A stretch of DNA of 23,422 nt from NCBI GenBank assembly GCA_937907585.1, contig CALCVH010000026.1:1-23422 (forward strand), read 5' to 3'. Of the stretch, positions 1 through 7,019 are shown piece by piece. The position numbers and the translations under genes are program-made. The notes beneath the pieces were generated by a model. It worked only from the letters and a program-made list of their open reading frames with translations. It searched no databases and was not told where the DNA came from. This DNA comes from an uncultured Bacillota bacterium (lineage in GTDB: Bacteria; Bacillota_I; Bacilli_A; Izemoplasmatales; UBA1188). How positions within the stretch are numbered: the first letter of the stretch is position 1; every line of letters starts with the position of its first letter.

Positions 1-50
1 TTTATTAAATTATAATACGTATTTTTACCTAGATAAATTAAATTTATGAA

Positions 51-103
51 AATAATTAAAATAAAAGCTGTAAGGAATTATACAGAATAACTTACAGCTT
101 TTA
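51..103 (-). terminator. Rho-independent terminator of pgk-tpiA
   Basis: A perfect 13-bp inverted repeat, TAAAAGCTGTAAG at 62-74 and its complement at 91-103, has a 16-nt loop. On the minus strand it follows the tpiA stop by 15 nt and is followed by a moderately U-rich stretch (UUUUAAUUAUU). It ends the pgk-tpiA transcript. Confidence 0.8.
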
Positions 104-118
104 CATATTTAAATATTA

Positions 119-877
119 TTATTTGTTTAATGCTGAATTAACCATTGATAAAAACTTATCTGGATCTAAACTAGCTCCACCAATTAAAGCTCCATCAATA
201 TCTTCTTGAGAAAGTAATTCATCAATATTTTGTGGATTAACACTTCCTCCATATTGAATTCTGACCTTTTGAGCTACTTCTTCATTATATACATCAGCTA
301 TAGCGTTTCTTATAGCTTTACATGTTTCTTCTGCGATTTCAGGAGTCGCAGTTTTTCCTGTGCCTATTGCCCAGATTGGTTCATATGCGAATACTAGATT
401 TAATACGTCGTTCTCACTGATTCCATCAAGAGCTTTCACAACTTGATTCTTAACGAATTCATTAGTTGTTCCATTTTCTCTAACTTCTAATGATTCACCT
501 ACACAAACGATTGGAAGTAAATCATATGCTAGAGCTTGTTTAATTTTTAAATTAACTGTTTCATCAGTTTCATTGAACATTGCTCTTCTTTCAGAGTGTC
601 CAATAATAACATAAGTAACTCCAAGTTCTTGTAAGAGAATAGCGCTTGTTTCGCCTGTATAAGCACCGCTATCTTTATAGTGTACATTTTGAGCGCCAAT
701 TCTTAAATTATCGCCTTGTCTTTTAACTAGGTCTCTTAGAACTGGTGCTTGTGCACAAATAACAGTATCAACTAATGAAGATGATGGTAATTTATCAGAA
801 ACTTGTAAGAGGAAATTGATAGCTTCTCCTCTTGTTTTAAACATTTTCCAGTTTCCAGCAATAATATATTTTCTCAT
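119..877 (-). CDS. tpiA: Triosephosphate isomerase
   Basis: Cytoplasmic glycolytic enzyme interconverting dihydroxyacetone phosphate and glyceraldehyde 3-phosphate. The 252-residue length is normal for the family. Active-site signatures are all present: N9 and K11 in GNWKM, H94 in IIGHSERR, the catalytic E166 in AYEPIWAIGTG, and the phosphate-gripping QYGGSVNP near residue 210. The ATG start has a good ribosome site, TAAGGAT; its first bases are the stop codon of pgk, so the two genes are 10 nt apart and co-transcribed. It is the last gene before a terminator. Identification is by family motifs and is secure. Confidence 0.98.
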   Translation of the reverse strand: MRKYIIAGNWKMFKTRGEAINFLLQVSDKLPSSSLVDTVICAQAPVLRDLVKRQGDNLRIGAQNVHYKDSGAYTGETSAILLQELGVTYVIIGHSERRAMFNETDETVNLKIKQALAYDLLPIVCVGESLEVRENGTTNEFVKNQVVKALDGISENDVLNLVFAYEPIWAIGTGKTATPEIAEETCKAIRNAIADVYNEEVAQKVRIQYGGSVNPQNIDELLSQEDIDGALIGGASLDPDKFLSMVNSALNK

Positions 878-887
878 TTCTATATCC

Positions 888-2120
888 TTATTTATCAGTA
901 ATAGCGGCTACGCCAGGTAATACTTTTCCTTCCAAATATTCTAAAGATGCTCCTCCACCTGTTGAGATGTGTGAGAACTTATCTTGATATCCCATCGAAA
1001 TAGCTGCGGCTGCAGAATCTCCACCACCAATAATAGTGATAGCGCCTTTTTCTTTTAAGCCAGCTAAAGTTTCACAAATAGCTTTTGTTCCAACTGCGAA
1101 CTTTTCAACTTCGAATACACCTGCAGGTCCATTCCATACAACTGTTTTAGCGCCTTCAAGTTCTTTAGCGAATAATTTGATTGTTTCAGGTCCACAATCA
1201 AGGCCTTGCCAGTCTTTATCAATATGTTTAACATCAACAACCTTAGTTGGAGCTTCATCAATAGCGCCAAAGAAGTTTTCTGCAACTTTTAATGGGTCTG
1301 GTTTAGCTTCAACAACATCTACTGGTAAAACAATCTTACCATTAGCTTTAGCTAACATATCTTTTGCGTAATCAACGAAATCTAATTCGCATTTAGATTC
1401 GCCAACTTCTAAGCCTTGAGCTTTAAAGAATGTGTATGCCATAGCGCCACAAATCATAATCTTATCAGCTTTCTTTAATAAGTTTTCAATAACAGAAATC
1501 TTATCAGATACTTTTGCACCACCTAAGATTGCAACAAATGGATGTTTAGGATTATCTACAGCTCCACCGATGAATTCAACTTCTTTTTGCATTAAGAATC
1601 CTGCAGCAGTCTTTTCTATATTAGCGCTAATTCCAGAGTTAGAAGCGTGAGCTCTATGTGCTGTACCAAATGCATCATTAACGAATACGTCTCCTAAAGA
1701 TGCCCAGTATTTACCAAGTTCAGGATCATTTCCAGATTCTTTCTTTCCATTTAAATCTTCGAATCTAGTGTTTTCAAACATTACTATATCGCCATCTTTC
1801 ATTTGATTAATAGCGTTTTCTAATGCTTCTCCTCTAGTTTCAGGAACGAATGTTACTGGCTTTCCAACTAATTCTTCTAATCTCTTCGCAACTGGTTTTA
1901 AAGTGTTTTTAGCTTTATCTTCTTCTGTTTTAATTCTTCCTAAATGTGAGAATAGAATAGCCTTTCCACCATTATCAACTACATATTTAATTGTTGGTAA
2001 TGCTTGAACGATACGGTTATCATCTGTGATAACTCCTCCTTTAATAGGAACGTTAAAGTCTACTCTTACTAAAACTTTCTTTCCTTTTACATTTAAATCT
2101 GTAATAACTAATTTACTCAT
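888..2120 (-). CDS. pgk: Phosphoglycerate kinase
   Basis: Cytoplasmic glycolytic enzyme transferring phosphate from 1,3-bisphosphoglycerate to ADP. At 410 residues it has the usual monomeric bacterial length. Visible signatures are RVDFNVP (19-25), FENTRF, the LGGAKVSDKI stretch, VWNGPAGVFE and the C-terminal nucleotide-site glycines IGGGDSAAA. The ATG at 2120 is preceded by AAAGGAG at good spacing. It is first in a two-gene unit with tpiA. gap, gpm and eno, which often sit beside these genes in Firmicutes, are not in this unit. A strong promoter and a palindrome lie directly upstream. Confidence 0.98.
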   Translation of the reverse strand: MSKLVITDLNVKGKKVLVRVDFNVPIKGGVITDDNRIVQALPTIKYVVDNGGKAILFSHLGRIKTEEDKAKNTLKPVAKRLEELVGKPVTFVPETRGEALENAINQMKDGDIVMFENTRFEDLNGKKESGNDPELGKYWASLGDVFVNDAFGTAHRAHASNSGISANIEKTAAGFLMQKEVEFIGGAVDNPKHPFVAILGGAKVSDKISVIENLLKKADKIMICGAMAYTFFKAQGLEVGESKCELDFVDYAKDMLAKANGKIVLPVDVVEAKPDPLKVAENFFGAIDEAPTKVVDVKHIDKDWQGLDCGPETIKLFAKELEGAKTVVWNGPAGVFEVEKFAVGTKAICETLAGLKEKGAITIIGGGDSAAAAISMGYQDKFSHISTGGGASLEYLEGKVLPGVAAITDK

Positions 2121-2134
2121 ACTTTCTCCTTTAT

Positions 2135-2154
2135 TTGTATAATAAATTATACAA
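2135..2154. promoter_or_regulatory. Palindrome over the pgk -10 box, candidate operator
   Basis: TTGTATAAT-AA-ATTATACAA is a perfect 9-bp inverted repeat with a 2-nt centre. It covers the -10 box and the expected transcription start of pgk-tpiA, a position where a bound repressor would block transcription. It does not match the CcpA cre or CIRCE consensus, and no bound protein can be named. The TATAAT and ATTATA halves could be chance in AT-rich DNA. Confidence 0.4.
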
Positions 2155-2175
2155 CTTTTGGTCTTTATTAGTCAA
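2146..2175 (-). promoter_or_regulatory. Sigma-A promoter of pgk-tpiA
   Basis: On the minus strand TTGACT (2175-2170) and TATAAT (2151-2146) are separated by 18 bp, close to the SigA consensus. The predicted start is near 2139, about 19 nt before the pgk ATG. The -35 box overlaps the last codons of the comK-like gene. Confidence 0.8.
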
Positions 2176-2560
2176 TCATTCCGATATATTCATCAATTAA
2201 TTCACATTTTTTAATTGCGTTATGCATTCTGTATGAAGAAATCACAATCCTCTTAGTTGTATTATCATCAAAAACTATAATAGTCTCATTCTCATGTATT
2301 AATATTCCTTTGATACTATAATAATTTATACATAGCGCACTAGCGCTATTAATATCGCACAAAGGAACTAATAATATATCTTTATTTATATACATAGGAT
2401 TCATCTTTTTATTGCCTATTATCTTTTTAGATGCTTTATTAATGGATTTAATATTCTTAAAATATGAAACAGCTAATTTATTAATATATGAATATACAGA
2501 TTCTTTAATTTTATAATTATCTACATAAACTTCGTTATCAATTCTTTCAATTATATTCAT
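2168..2560 (-). CDS. ComK-like protein (short)
   Basis: A 130-residue protein resembling the ComK competence transcription factor family. After a variable start it has a lysine-rich segment ending KKIIGNKKMNPMYI. This is followed by ILLVPLCDINSASALCINYYSIKG, a hydrophilic turn, IIVFDDN and IVISSYRMHNAIKKCELI. The order and spacing match ComK's KxxPPI, FLFPT(L)S...CxWI and IxxSYxxFxxQ stretches. Family ComK is usually about 180-195 residues, so this one is short at both ends. The frame stays open further upstream, but those codons lie inside the ATPase gene and its terminator, so the ATG at 2560 is preferred. That ATG has no visible Shine-Dalgarno sequence and lies 17 nt past a terminator stem. 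Assigned from remembered motifs; the role in competence is inferred. Confidence 0.6.
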   Translation of the reverse strand: MNIIERIDNEVYVDNYKIKESVYSYINKLAVSYFKNIKSINKASKKIIGNKKMNPMYINKDILLVPLCDINSASALCINYYSIKGILIHENETIIVFDDNTTKRIVISSYRMHNAIKKCELIDEYIGMID

Positions 2561-2565
2561 TTTTA

Positions 2566-2594
2566 TACAAATAAAAAGAGGACCGAAGTCCTCT
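2566..2594 (-). terminator. Terminator of the MsmK-type ATPase gene
   Basis: On the minus strand AGAGGAC-UUCG-GUCCUCU forms a perfect 7-bp stem closed by a UUCG tetraloop, followed by UUUUUAUUUG. It starts 6 nt after the ATPase stop codon and ends almost at the start of the comK-like gene. Confidence 0.9.
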
Positions 2595-2600
2595 ATTGTT

Positions 2601-3836
2601 TTATTCCTCTTCTTGTTGTGGAGCAGCGTCTTTTTTAGCTTTCTTACCAAATAATTTTTTCTTTGGTTTTTCTTCTTCAGCTTCAGCTGCTGGTAAAGCA
2701 TCACTATATTCTTCTGGTTGATAATCTGGAGAATATTCTTGAATTCTTAATGTAGTTCTAGGATCGAAGAAGTGTGCTTTTTCCATCTTGAATGCTACAT
2801 CGATCTTATCACCGATCTTAAGATCTGCTCTAGCTGCAATCTTCGCAACGATAGCTGCATCATCTAAAGTGAAGTGTAAGTTAGTTTCAGAACCTAATAA
2901 TTCAGATACGTCGATAGTAACATTTAATGATGTTTCAGGACGTTTCTTAACTTCATTTTCATCTTCTGAAATGAATTCAGGTCTGATACCTAATACTACG
3001 TCTTTATCGATATAACCTTTCTTCTTTAATAATTCAACTTGTTCATTTTCAACTTTAATCTTAATAGATTGAGTTTCAAAATAACCAGCTTCTGTTACTT
3101 TACCTTTTAAGAAGTTCATTGGAGGAGTTCCGATGAATCCTGCGACGAACATATTTCTTGGGAAGTCATAGATTTCTTTAGGTGAACCAACTTGTTGGAT
3201 ACGTCCTTCACTCATAACAACGATTCTTGATGCCATAGTCATAGCTTCAATTTGGTCGTGTGTTACATAGATTGTAGTAGTTCCTAATTGTTCATGTAAT
3301 TTAATTAATTCAGCACGCATTTGTACTCTTAATTTAGCGTCTAAGTTAGATAAAGGTTCATCCATTAAGAATACTTTAGCGTTTCTAACGATTGCACGTC
3401 CTAACGCAACTCTTTGTCTTTGACCACCTGATAATGCTTTAGGTTTTCTATCTAGATAAGGATTTAAACCTAAAATATCAGCTGCAGCTTTAACTTTACG
3501 TTCGATTTCATCTTTTGGTACTTTTCTTAACTTTAATCCAAATGACATATTATCATAAACTGTCATATGAGGATATAGAGCGTAAGATTGGAAAACCATC
3601 GCGATATCTCTATCTTTTGGTGGAACATCATTAACTAATACATCATCAATGTATAATTCACCATCAGTGATTTCTTCTAGACCCGCAACCATACGTAATG
3701 TTGTAGATTTACCACATCCAGAAGGTCCTACGAAAACGATAAATTCTTTGTCTTTAACTTCTAGGTTAAAGTCAAATACAGCTTGAACATTATTGTCATA
3801 AACTTTGTTTAAGCTTCTAAAAGAAAGTGTTGCCAT
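2601..3836 (-). CDS. msmK: CUT1-family sugar ABC transporter ATPase, MsmK/UgpC type
   Basis: Cytoplasmic ATPase that powers carbohydrate ABC importers. The N-terminal nucleotide-binding domain shows Walker A GPSGCGKST (37-45), the Q-loop VFQSYALYP (Q83), the signature LSGGQ (135-139), Walker B VFLMDEP (155-161) and the H-loop THD (H193). A TOBE-type regulatory domain follows (about 240-365). The start has AAGGAG upstream. Family members are usually 360-375 residues; this one is 411 because of a charged, probably disordered Glu/Lys-rich tail from about 378. The gene stands alone, with a terminator on each side, and no permease beside it. In Gram-positives MsmK serves several CUT1 permease pairs, so it may energise the permeases at 18108-19932. 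Confidence 0.95.
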   Translation of the reverse strand: MATLSFRSLNKVYDNNVQAVFDFNLEVKDKEFIVFVGPSGCGKSTTLRMVAGLEEITDGELYIDDVLVNDVPPKDRDIAMVFQSYALYPHMTVYDNMSFGLKLRKVPKDEIERKVKAAADILGLNPYLDRKPKALSGGQRQRVALGRAIVRNAKVFLMDEPLSNLDAKLRVQMRAELIKLHEQLGTTTIYVTHDQIEAMTMASRIVVMSEGRIQQVGSPKEIYDFPRNMFVAGFIGTPPMNFLKGKVTEAGYFETQSIKIKVENEQVELLKKKGYIDKDVVLGIRPEFISEDENEVKKRPETSLNVTIDVSELLGSETNLHFTLDDAAIVAKIAARADLKIGDKIDVAFKMEKAHFFDPRTTLRIQEYSPDYQPEEYSDALPAAEAEEEKPKKKLFGKKAKKDAAPQQEEE

Positions 3837-3871
3837 AATAATCTCCTTAAAAAATATTTTTTGCTAGTTTG

Positions 3872-3900
3872 ATTATATAATATTTTTTAATAAAAAAATA
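3872..3900 (-). promoter_or_regulatory. Promoter of the ATPase gene
   Basis: A TATAAT at 3877-3872 lies 36 nt before the ATG. The -35 position (about 3895-3900) is only a T-rich stretch, so the -10 carries the call. It sits just behind the terminator of the preceding gene. Confidence 0.4.
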
Positions 3901-3934
3901 TGGACACTTTGCACAAAATTAGTGAAAGAGTCCA
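3891..3934 (-). terminator. Terminator of the kinase-regulator unit
   Basis: On the minus strand UGGACUCUUUCAC pairs with GUGCAAAGUGUCCA (one mismatch, one bulge), followed by UAUUUUUUUA. The stem includes the last codons, and the loop begins with the stop codon, of the PucR-type gene. Confidence 0.8.
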
Positions 3935-4458
3935 TAAAAAGCTAATTGATCTTTAAACTGTTTTAAATCTAATGAAGTGATTCTTTTAACAGTTTCTATT
4001 CTATAATTTAATGTGTTTCTATGAATAAACAGTTCTTTAGATGCTTTAATGGAGTTTCCTATCAATATAAACTCTATCGCAGTATCAATCACTTCATTAG
4101 ATAGTTTTGATTGAAAATATTTCTTAAAATCATTCTTAAACACATTATCGCATTTTAAAATATGTTCATCTATTATATCTACTAACCTATATACCCCATT
4201 CTGTTTTTCTTTTAAGAATGATGATATATATTTATATAAATGTTCTGGTATATTGACATCTACTATATAGCACGCAACATCGATATAGAATTCTTGTGAA
4301 GCAGCTTTAATTGCTTCACTAGCAATATCTATATCATCAATCAGAGCACAAAAAAGATTTGAATTTATTTCATCAAACTTAATAGGATCTAATGCGTTTG
4401 TTATATAATATTTGTTTTCCTCGCTTGGTTTAGCGAAATATAAGAGAATGTTATTCAT
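3919..4458 (-). CDS. PucR/CdaR-type helix-turn-helix protein
   Basis: A 179-residue cytoplasmic protein. Residues 134-178 (NSIKASKELFIHRNTLNYRIETVKRITS and on, to the DLKQFKDQL region) match the PucR C-terminal HTH domain, whose hallmark is the LxxHRNTLxYR helix. The N-terminal 120 residues fit no family I recognise, and the usual GAF or GGDEF-like sensor domains of PucR/CdaR regulators are too large to be present. Its ATG overlaps the stop of the kinase gene by one base (TAATG), indicating coupled translation and a shared job. Probably a transcription regulator; target and signal are unknown. Confidence 0.75.
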   Translation of the reverse strand: MNNILLYFAKPSEENKYYITNALDPIKFDEINSNLFCALIDDIDIASEAIKAASQEFYIDVACYIVDVNIPEHLYKYISSFLKEKQNGVYRLVDIIDEHILKCDNVFKNDFKKYFQSKLSNEVIDTAIEFILIGNSIKASKELFIHRNTLNYRIETVKRITSLDLKQFKDQLAFYGLFH

Positions 4459-4955
4459 TATTTATTTTCTTCATCTGCTTCTTTATTAAAATATTTACTG
4501 ATTTTTATTATTTGTGAAAAGCCTTCATCATTAGTTGGTTCAACTATATTCTTAGCGTATTCTTTTATTACATCTAGAGGCATAAATCTTTCGTTAGGCT
4601 CTTTATTTCTTTTATTAACTCTTTCTATAGACAATTCAACATCTGGTTCAAAATATACCGCAACTATATCATATAAATCTCTATTAACTCCTAGTTCAGT
4701 AAGTGAATCAACAAATCTTTTTCTTACTTTAGGTGTTATATTAGTGGCGTCATATATAAAACTTTCATTATTTAATATTTTATCTTTACAAATCTTATAT
4801 AGTGTAGGAAATACCAATTCTTCTTTTAAATCAGGATTGTTAGTTCTTAGTTCATCACTAGAAACGATAGAGATATTAAATCCTTTTGATAAAACTTTTG
4901 CGAATGTAGTCTTTCCAGAACCCTGTATACCGATCATCATATAGACAGTAGACAT
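4458..4955 (-). CDS. P-loop kinase, AAA_33 / polynucleotide-kinase-like
   Basis: Small cytoplasmic ATP-binding protein of the Pnkp/zeta-type kinase group. Counting from the upstream ATG, it has Walker A GIQGSGKTT (11-19), SSDELR (34-39), FIYDATN (68-74) and a later ERVNKRNKEPNER arginine-rich lid. These are the features of enzymes that phosphorylate nucleic-acid ends or small hydroxylated substrates. The substrate cannot be read from the sequence. Two ATGs are possible, at 4961 and 4955. GAGG ends 3 nt before the first and 9 nt before the second, so 4955 is chosen (165 residues). It forms a TAATG-coupled pair with the PucR-type gene. Confidence 0.8.
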   Translation of the reverse strand: MSTVYMMIGIQGSGKTTFAKVLSKGFNISIVSSDELRTNNPDLKEELVFPTLYKICKDKILNNESFIYDATNITPKVRKRFVDSLTELGVNRDLYDIVAVYFEPDVELSIERVNKRNKEPNERFMPLDVIKEYAKNIVEPTNDEGFSQIIKISKYFNKEADEENK

Positions 4956-4974
4956 AAACATAAACCTCGTTATT

Positions 4975-4980
4975 ATTATA
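4975..4980 (-). promoter_or_regulatory. Probable -10 box of the kinase-regulator unit
   Basis: TATAAT at 4980-4975, 19 nt before the upstream ATG. The matching -35 region falls in the hsp20 terminator stem and has no clear consensus. Confidence 0.4.
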
Positions 4981-4992
4981 CATTAAATAAAT

Positions 4993-5025
4993 GAAAATAC
5001 GGACTTTTTTGTAGTCCGTATTTTC
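4993..5025 (-). terminator. Terminator hairpin of hsp20
   Basis: A perfect 12-bp inverted repeat, GAAAATACGGAC (4993-5004) and its complement (5014-5025), with a 9-nt loop, lies 15 nt after the hsp20 stop. The A/T-rich stem base supplies the U-run on either strand. Only the minus-strand use is needed here. Confidence 0.8.
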
Positions 5026-5040
5026 TATTAATAACTAAGA

Positions 5041-5463
5041 TTATGCAATTTCAATATGTTTCTTTGTGATTTCTTTCTTATCTTCTTTAGGAACTGTAAT
5101 ATGAAGTTCTCCATCAGCTAAGTTAGCTTTAATCAATGATTCATCAATCTCACCAACATAGAAGCTTCTCTTGCATTGATAGCTTTGACGTTCTCTTCTG
5201 ATGTAGTTCTTCTTATTCTCTTCTTTCTTATCTTGTTTAGATAGAGCGATAGTCAAATAACCGTTTTCTACGTCTACTTGGATATTTTCTTTATTTAGTC
5301 CAGGAGCGTCCATTATAATTTCGTAATCTTTTTCATTTTCGACTACATCGCATCTTAGTGCGACACTATTTGTTCTTTTAAGTTCTCTTTCAGGATAGAA
5401 GAAGTCCTCAAATGGATCAAATAAATCAAAGTTATTAAATAAAGATAATTCGTTGTTTCTCAT
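5041..5463 (-). CDS. hsp20: Hsp20 / alpha-crystallin small heat-shock protein
   Basis: A 140-residue ATP-independent chaperone that binds unfolding proteins as oligomers. The N-terminal arm is rich in Phe, Asp and Leu (LFNNFDLFDPFEDFF). The alpha-crystallin domain runs from about 37 to 130, with MDAPGLNKENIQV, GYLTIALS, RSFYVG and the hallmark GELHITVPK near its end. Length is normal. The ATG at 5463 has AAAGGAG upstream. It is a single-gene unit with its own terminator, and a CIRCE element over its promoter implies HrcA control. Confidence 0.96.
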   Translation of the reverse strand: MRNNELSLFNNFDLFDPFEDFFYPERELKRTNSVALRCDVVENEKDYEIIMDAPGLNKENIQVDVENGYLTIALSKQDKKEENKKNYIRRERQSYQCKRSFYVGEIDESLIKANLADGELHITVPKEDKKEITKKHIEIA

Positions 5464-5508
5464 AATTTTAATCTCCTTTCATTAGCGTTTTTTTATCTTT
5501 GCACCTAT

Positions 5509-5536
5509 ATTGTAACACTAATTTTAGCACTTGCAA
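5509..5536 (-). promoter_or_regulatory. Promoter of hsp20
   Basis: TACAAT (5514-5509) serves as -10 and TTGCAA (5536-5531) as -35 with a 16-bp spacer. The -35 box is buried in the CIRCE element. Confidence 0.6.
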
Positions 5537-5550
5537 GCATAGAGTGCTAA
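5524..5550. promoter_or_regulatory. CIRCE operator (HrcA-binding site)
   Basis: TTAGCACTT-N9-GAGTGCTAA differs from the CIRCE consensus TTAGCACTC-N9-GAGTGCTAA at one base in one arm. It overlaps the -35 of hsp20, so HrcA binding would block transcription until heat shock. hrcA itself is not in the window. Confidence 0.95.
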
Positions 5551-5598
5551 TCTTCACAAAATCTTAACATTTGAAAGGAGTTATTATCTTTATTTGTG

Positions 5599-7008
5599 TT
5601 ATTTTGCTCTATCTTTAATAAATTTGATTATTCCAGAAGACCACCCATGACAAAGACTATGTCTAAACCCTTTATAACAATATTTTCCATAATCTCCATG
5701 AATATCTTTTTTACTTTTATCTATTTCATCTATTCTTGTTGAGCCATCTGCCCATTTAATATCATAATCTTCAAAGAATGTTGTAGCGCCTTTATCAATC
5801 ATACTTCCATAGTACTCTTTTAATAGTTTAATTGAAAGTTCAACATTCCTAGATGCGATCGTTTCAAGAATATAATAAGCCATAAAAGTTGAAAAGCCAT
5901 TTGATCCATCTTTAATTATCATTTCATATTCTTGATCAGATATATTTCCTAATGCGAAATACTTAAGTGCGATTACTTGCTTTTTGTTTTCGACCTTCAA
6001 ATTACCTCTTTTTAATTTTTCATATAGGTAATCCGCTTTATCATATGGTCTATTAAAAGAAACTAACAATTCTTTTGCTTTTCTAGCCGCAATCATATTT
6101 ATAAATCTTGAACCAGTAATTTCATCTTTAGTATCTTTTGTTGGCCAGTCTACAAAATAAAACGGATATGACATATTTCCGTTATCATCAACATAACTAT
6201 TCAATAGATCTATAAGTTTTTCTAAATAGTTAAGTTGTTTACTAACAAATTTAAAGTTGTTTGTTAATTTATAATAATCCGCAATTATTATTATCCACCA
6301 CATAGAATAAGTTGGAAAATTATTCATAAACCTTGGAAGAGGAGTTTGTTTTCTCATTAAATCTAGGGATCTTTCAACCTCTTTTGTTTTCCCATAAAGA
6401 GTAGTTAGCGCAAGCATTTCTGGATGCATATCACCAATCCATATTAGTCTATCCCTTTTTATTCCATCAACCACATATCCATTTCCAGCACAAAGATCAA
6501 TAGTTCTTTTAGCTATATTAAATATGTTATTTATTAGTTCATCATTCCCATTATATTTATAGATAATTTTTTTATTAAGTTCATAACTAGTAGCGTATAT
6601 ATTTTTTATCCACATTATATCGCTACTTAAGCAATCGATTCTTACAAATCTAAAACCAGTTTCACCAAAAATTAAATCAGAAAGAATTGGAAGCTCAACC
6701 ACAAAATCTCTTAAAGAGTGATCGTTTGTCGAATTTTTTTCTCCTATTTCAGAATAACATTCGCTCAAGCTTTCTCCAAATCTTATCCTTATTCTTCCTG
6801 GATGATTATTTGGATTAAGATATGTAAGAATGCGTATTCCTCCATTCATCTCTTTACCAAAATCAAACACAATAAATGAACCACCTTTAAATTCCGTTAA
6901 TGATTCTTCGGTAGTTGTTATCTGATTGCTTTTTTTAATCAATAGATAATTAGAATTATAAACATCTTTATAATCAATTATTCTAGTAGGCAAATAATAC
7001 TTTTTCAT
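5599..7008 (-). CDS. GH78-like (alpha-L-rhamnosidase-type) six-hairpin protein
   Basis: A 469-residue protein with the (alpha/alpha)6 barrel signatures of the alpha-L-rhamnosidase family. A short beta domain (about 30-145) precedes the barrel. The family motif appears as DGIKRDRLIWIGD (181-193), followed by MHPE. GATTFFED (407-414) gives the expected base E413, and HSLCHGWSSG (450-459) closes the barrel. Canonical GH78 enzymes have RDE, with Glu as the proposed acid; here the motif reads RDR and is one residue shorter, so the chemistry or substrate may differ. It is shorter than most GH78 enzymes (often 700-1000 residues). No signal peptide: cytoplasmic. It is last in the long locus, 11 nt after the GH106-like gene, with SD AAAGGAT overlapping that gene's stop. 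Confidence 0.8.
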   Translation of the reverse strand: MKKYYLPTRIIDYKDVYNSNYLLIKKSNQITTTEESLTEFKGGSFIVFDFGKEMNGGIRILTYLNPNNHPGRIRIRFGESLSECYSEIGEKNSTNDHSLRDFVVELPILSDLIFGETGFRFVRIDCLSSDIMWIKNIYATSYELNKKIIYKYNGNDELINNIFNIAKRTIDLCAGNGYVVDGIKRDRLIWIGDMHPEMLALTTLYGKTKEVERSLDLMRKQTPLPRFMNNFPTYSMWWIIIIADYYKLTNNFKFVSKQLNYLEKLIDLLNSYVDDNGNMSYPFYFVDWPTKDTKDEITGSRFINMIAARKAKELLVSFNRPYDKADYLYEKLKRGNLKVENKKQVIALKYFALGNISDQEYEMIIKDGSNGFSTFMAYYILETIASRNVELSIKLLKEYYGSMIDKGATTFFEDYDIKWADGSTRIDEIDKSKKDIHGDYGKYCYKGFRHSLCHGWSSGIIKFIKDRAK

Positions 7009-7019
7009 TTATTATCCTT

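Noticed and set aside
1036..1650. Plus-strand open frames opposite pgk
   Set aside because: They mirror a certain housekeeping gene, show no family motifs and have no convincing ribosome sites; the same applies to other plus-strand frames in the window.
2168..2704. The longer reading of the ComK-like frame, starting at 2704
   Set aside because: The first 48 codons lie inside the ATPase gene and its terminator and encode lysine-rich low-complexity sequence; the family-like part begins after the ATG at 2560.
5524..5550. The CIRCE inverted repeat as terminator of the GH78-like gene
   Set aside because: No U-run follows and the sequence fits the HrcA operator. I see no convincing terminator after the GH78-like gene, so some read-through into hsp20 is possible.
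5464..5598. A small gene in the gap between hsp20 and the GH78-like gene
   Set aside because: A plus-strand AAAGGAG at about 5574 has no suitable start codon and frame behind it; the gap is explained by promoter and operator.
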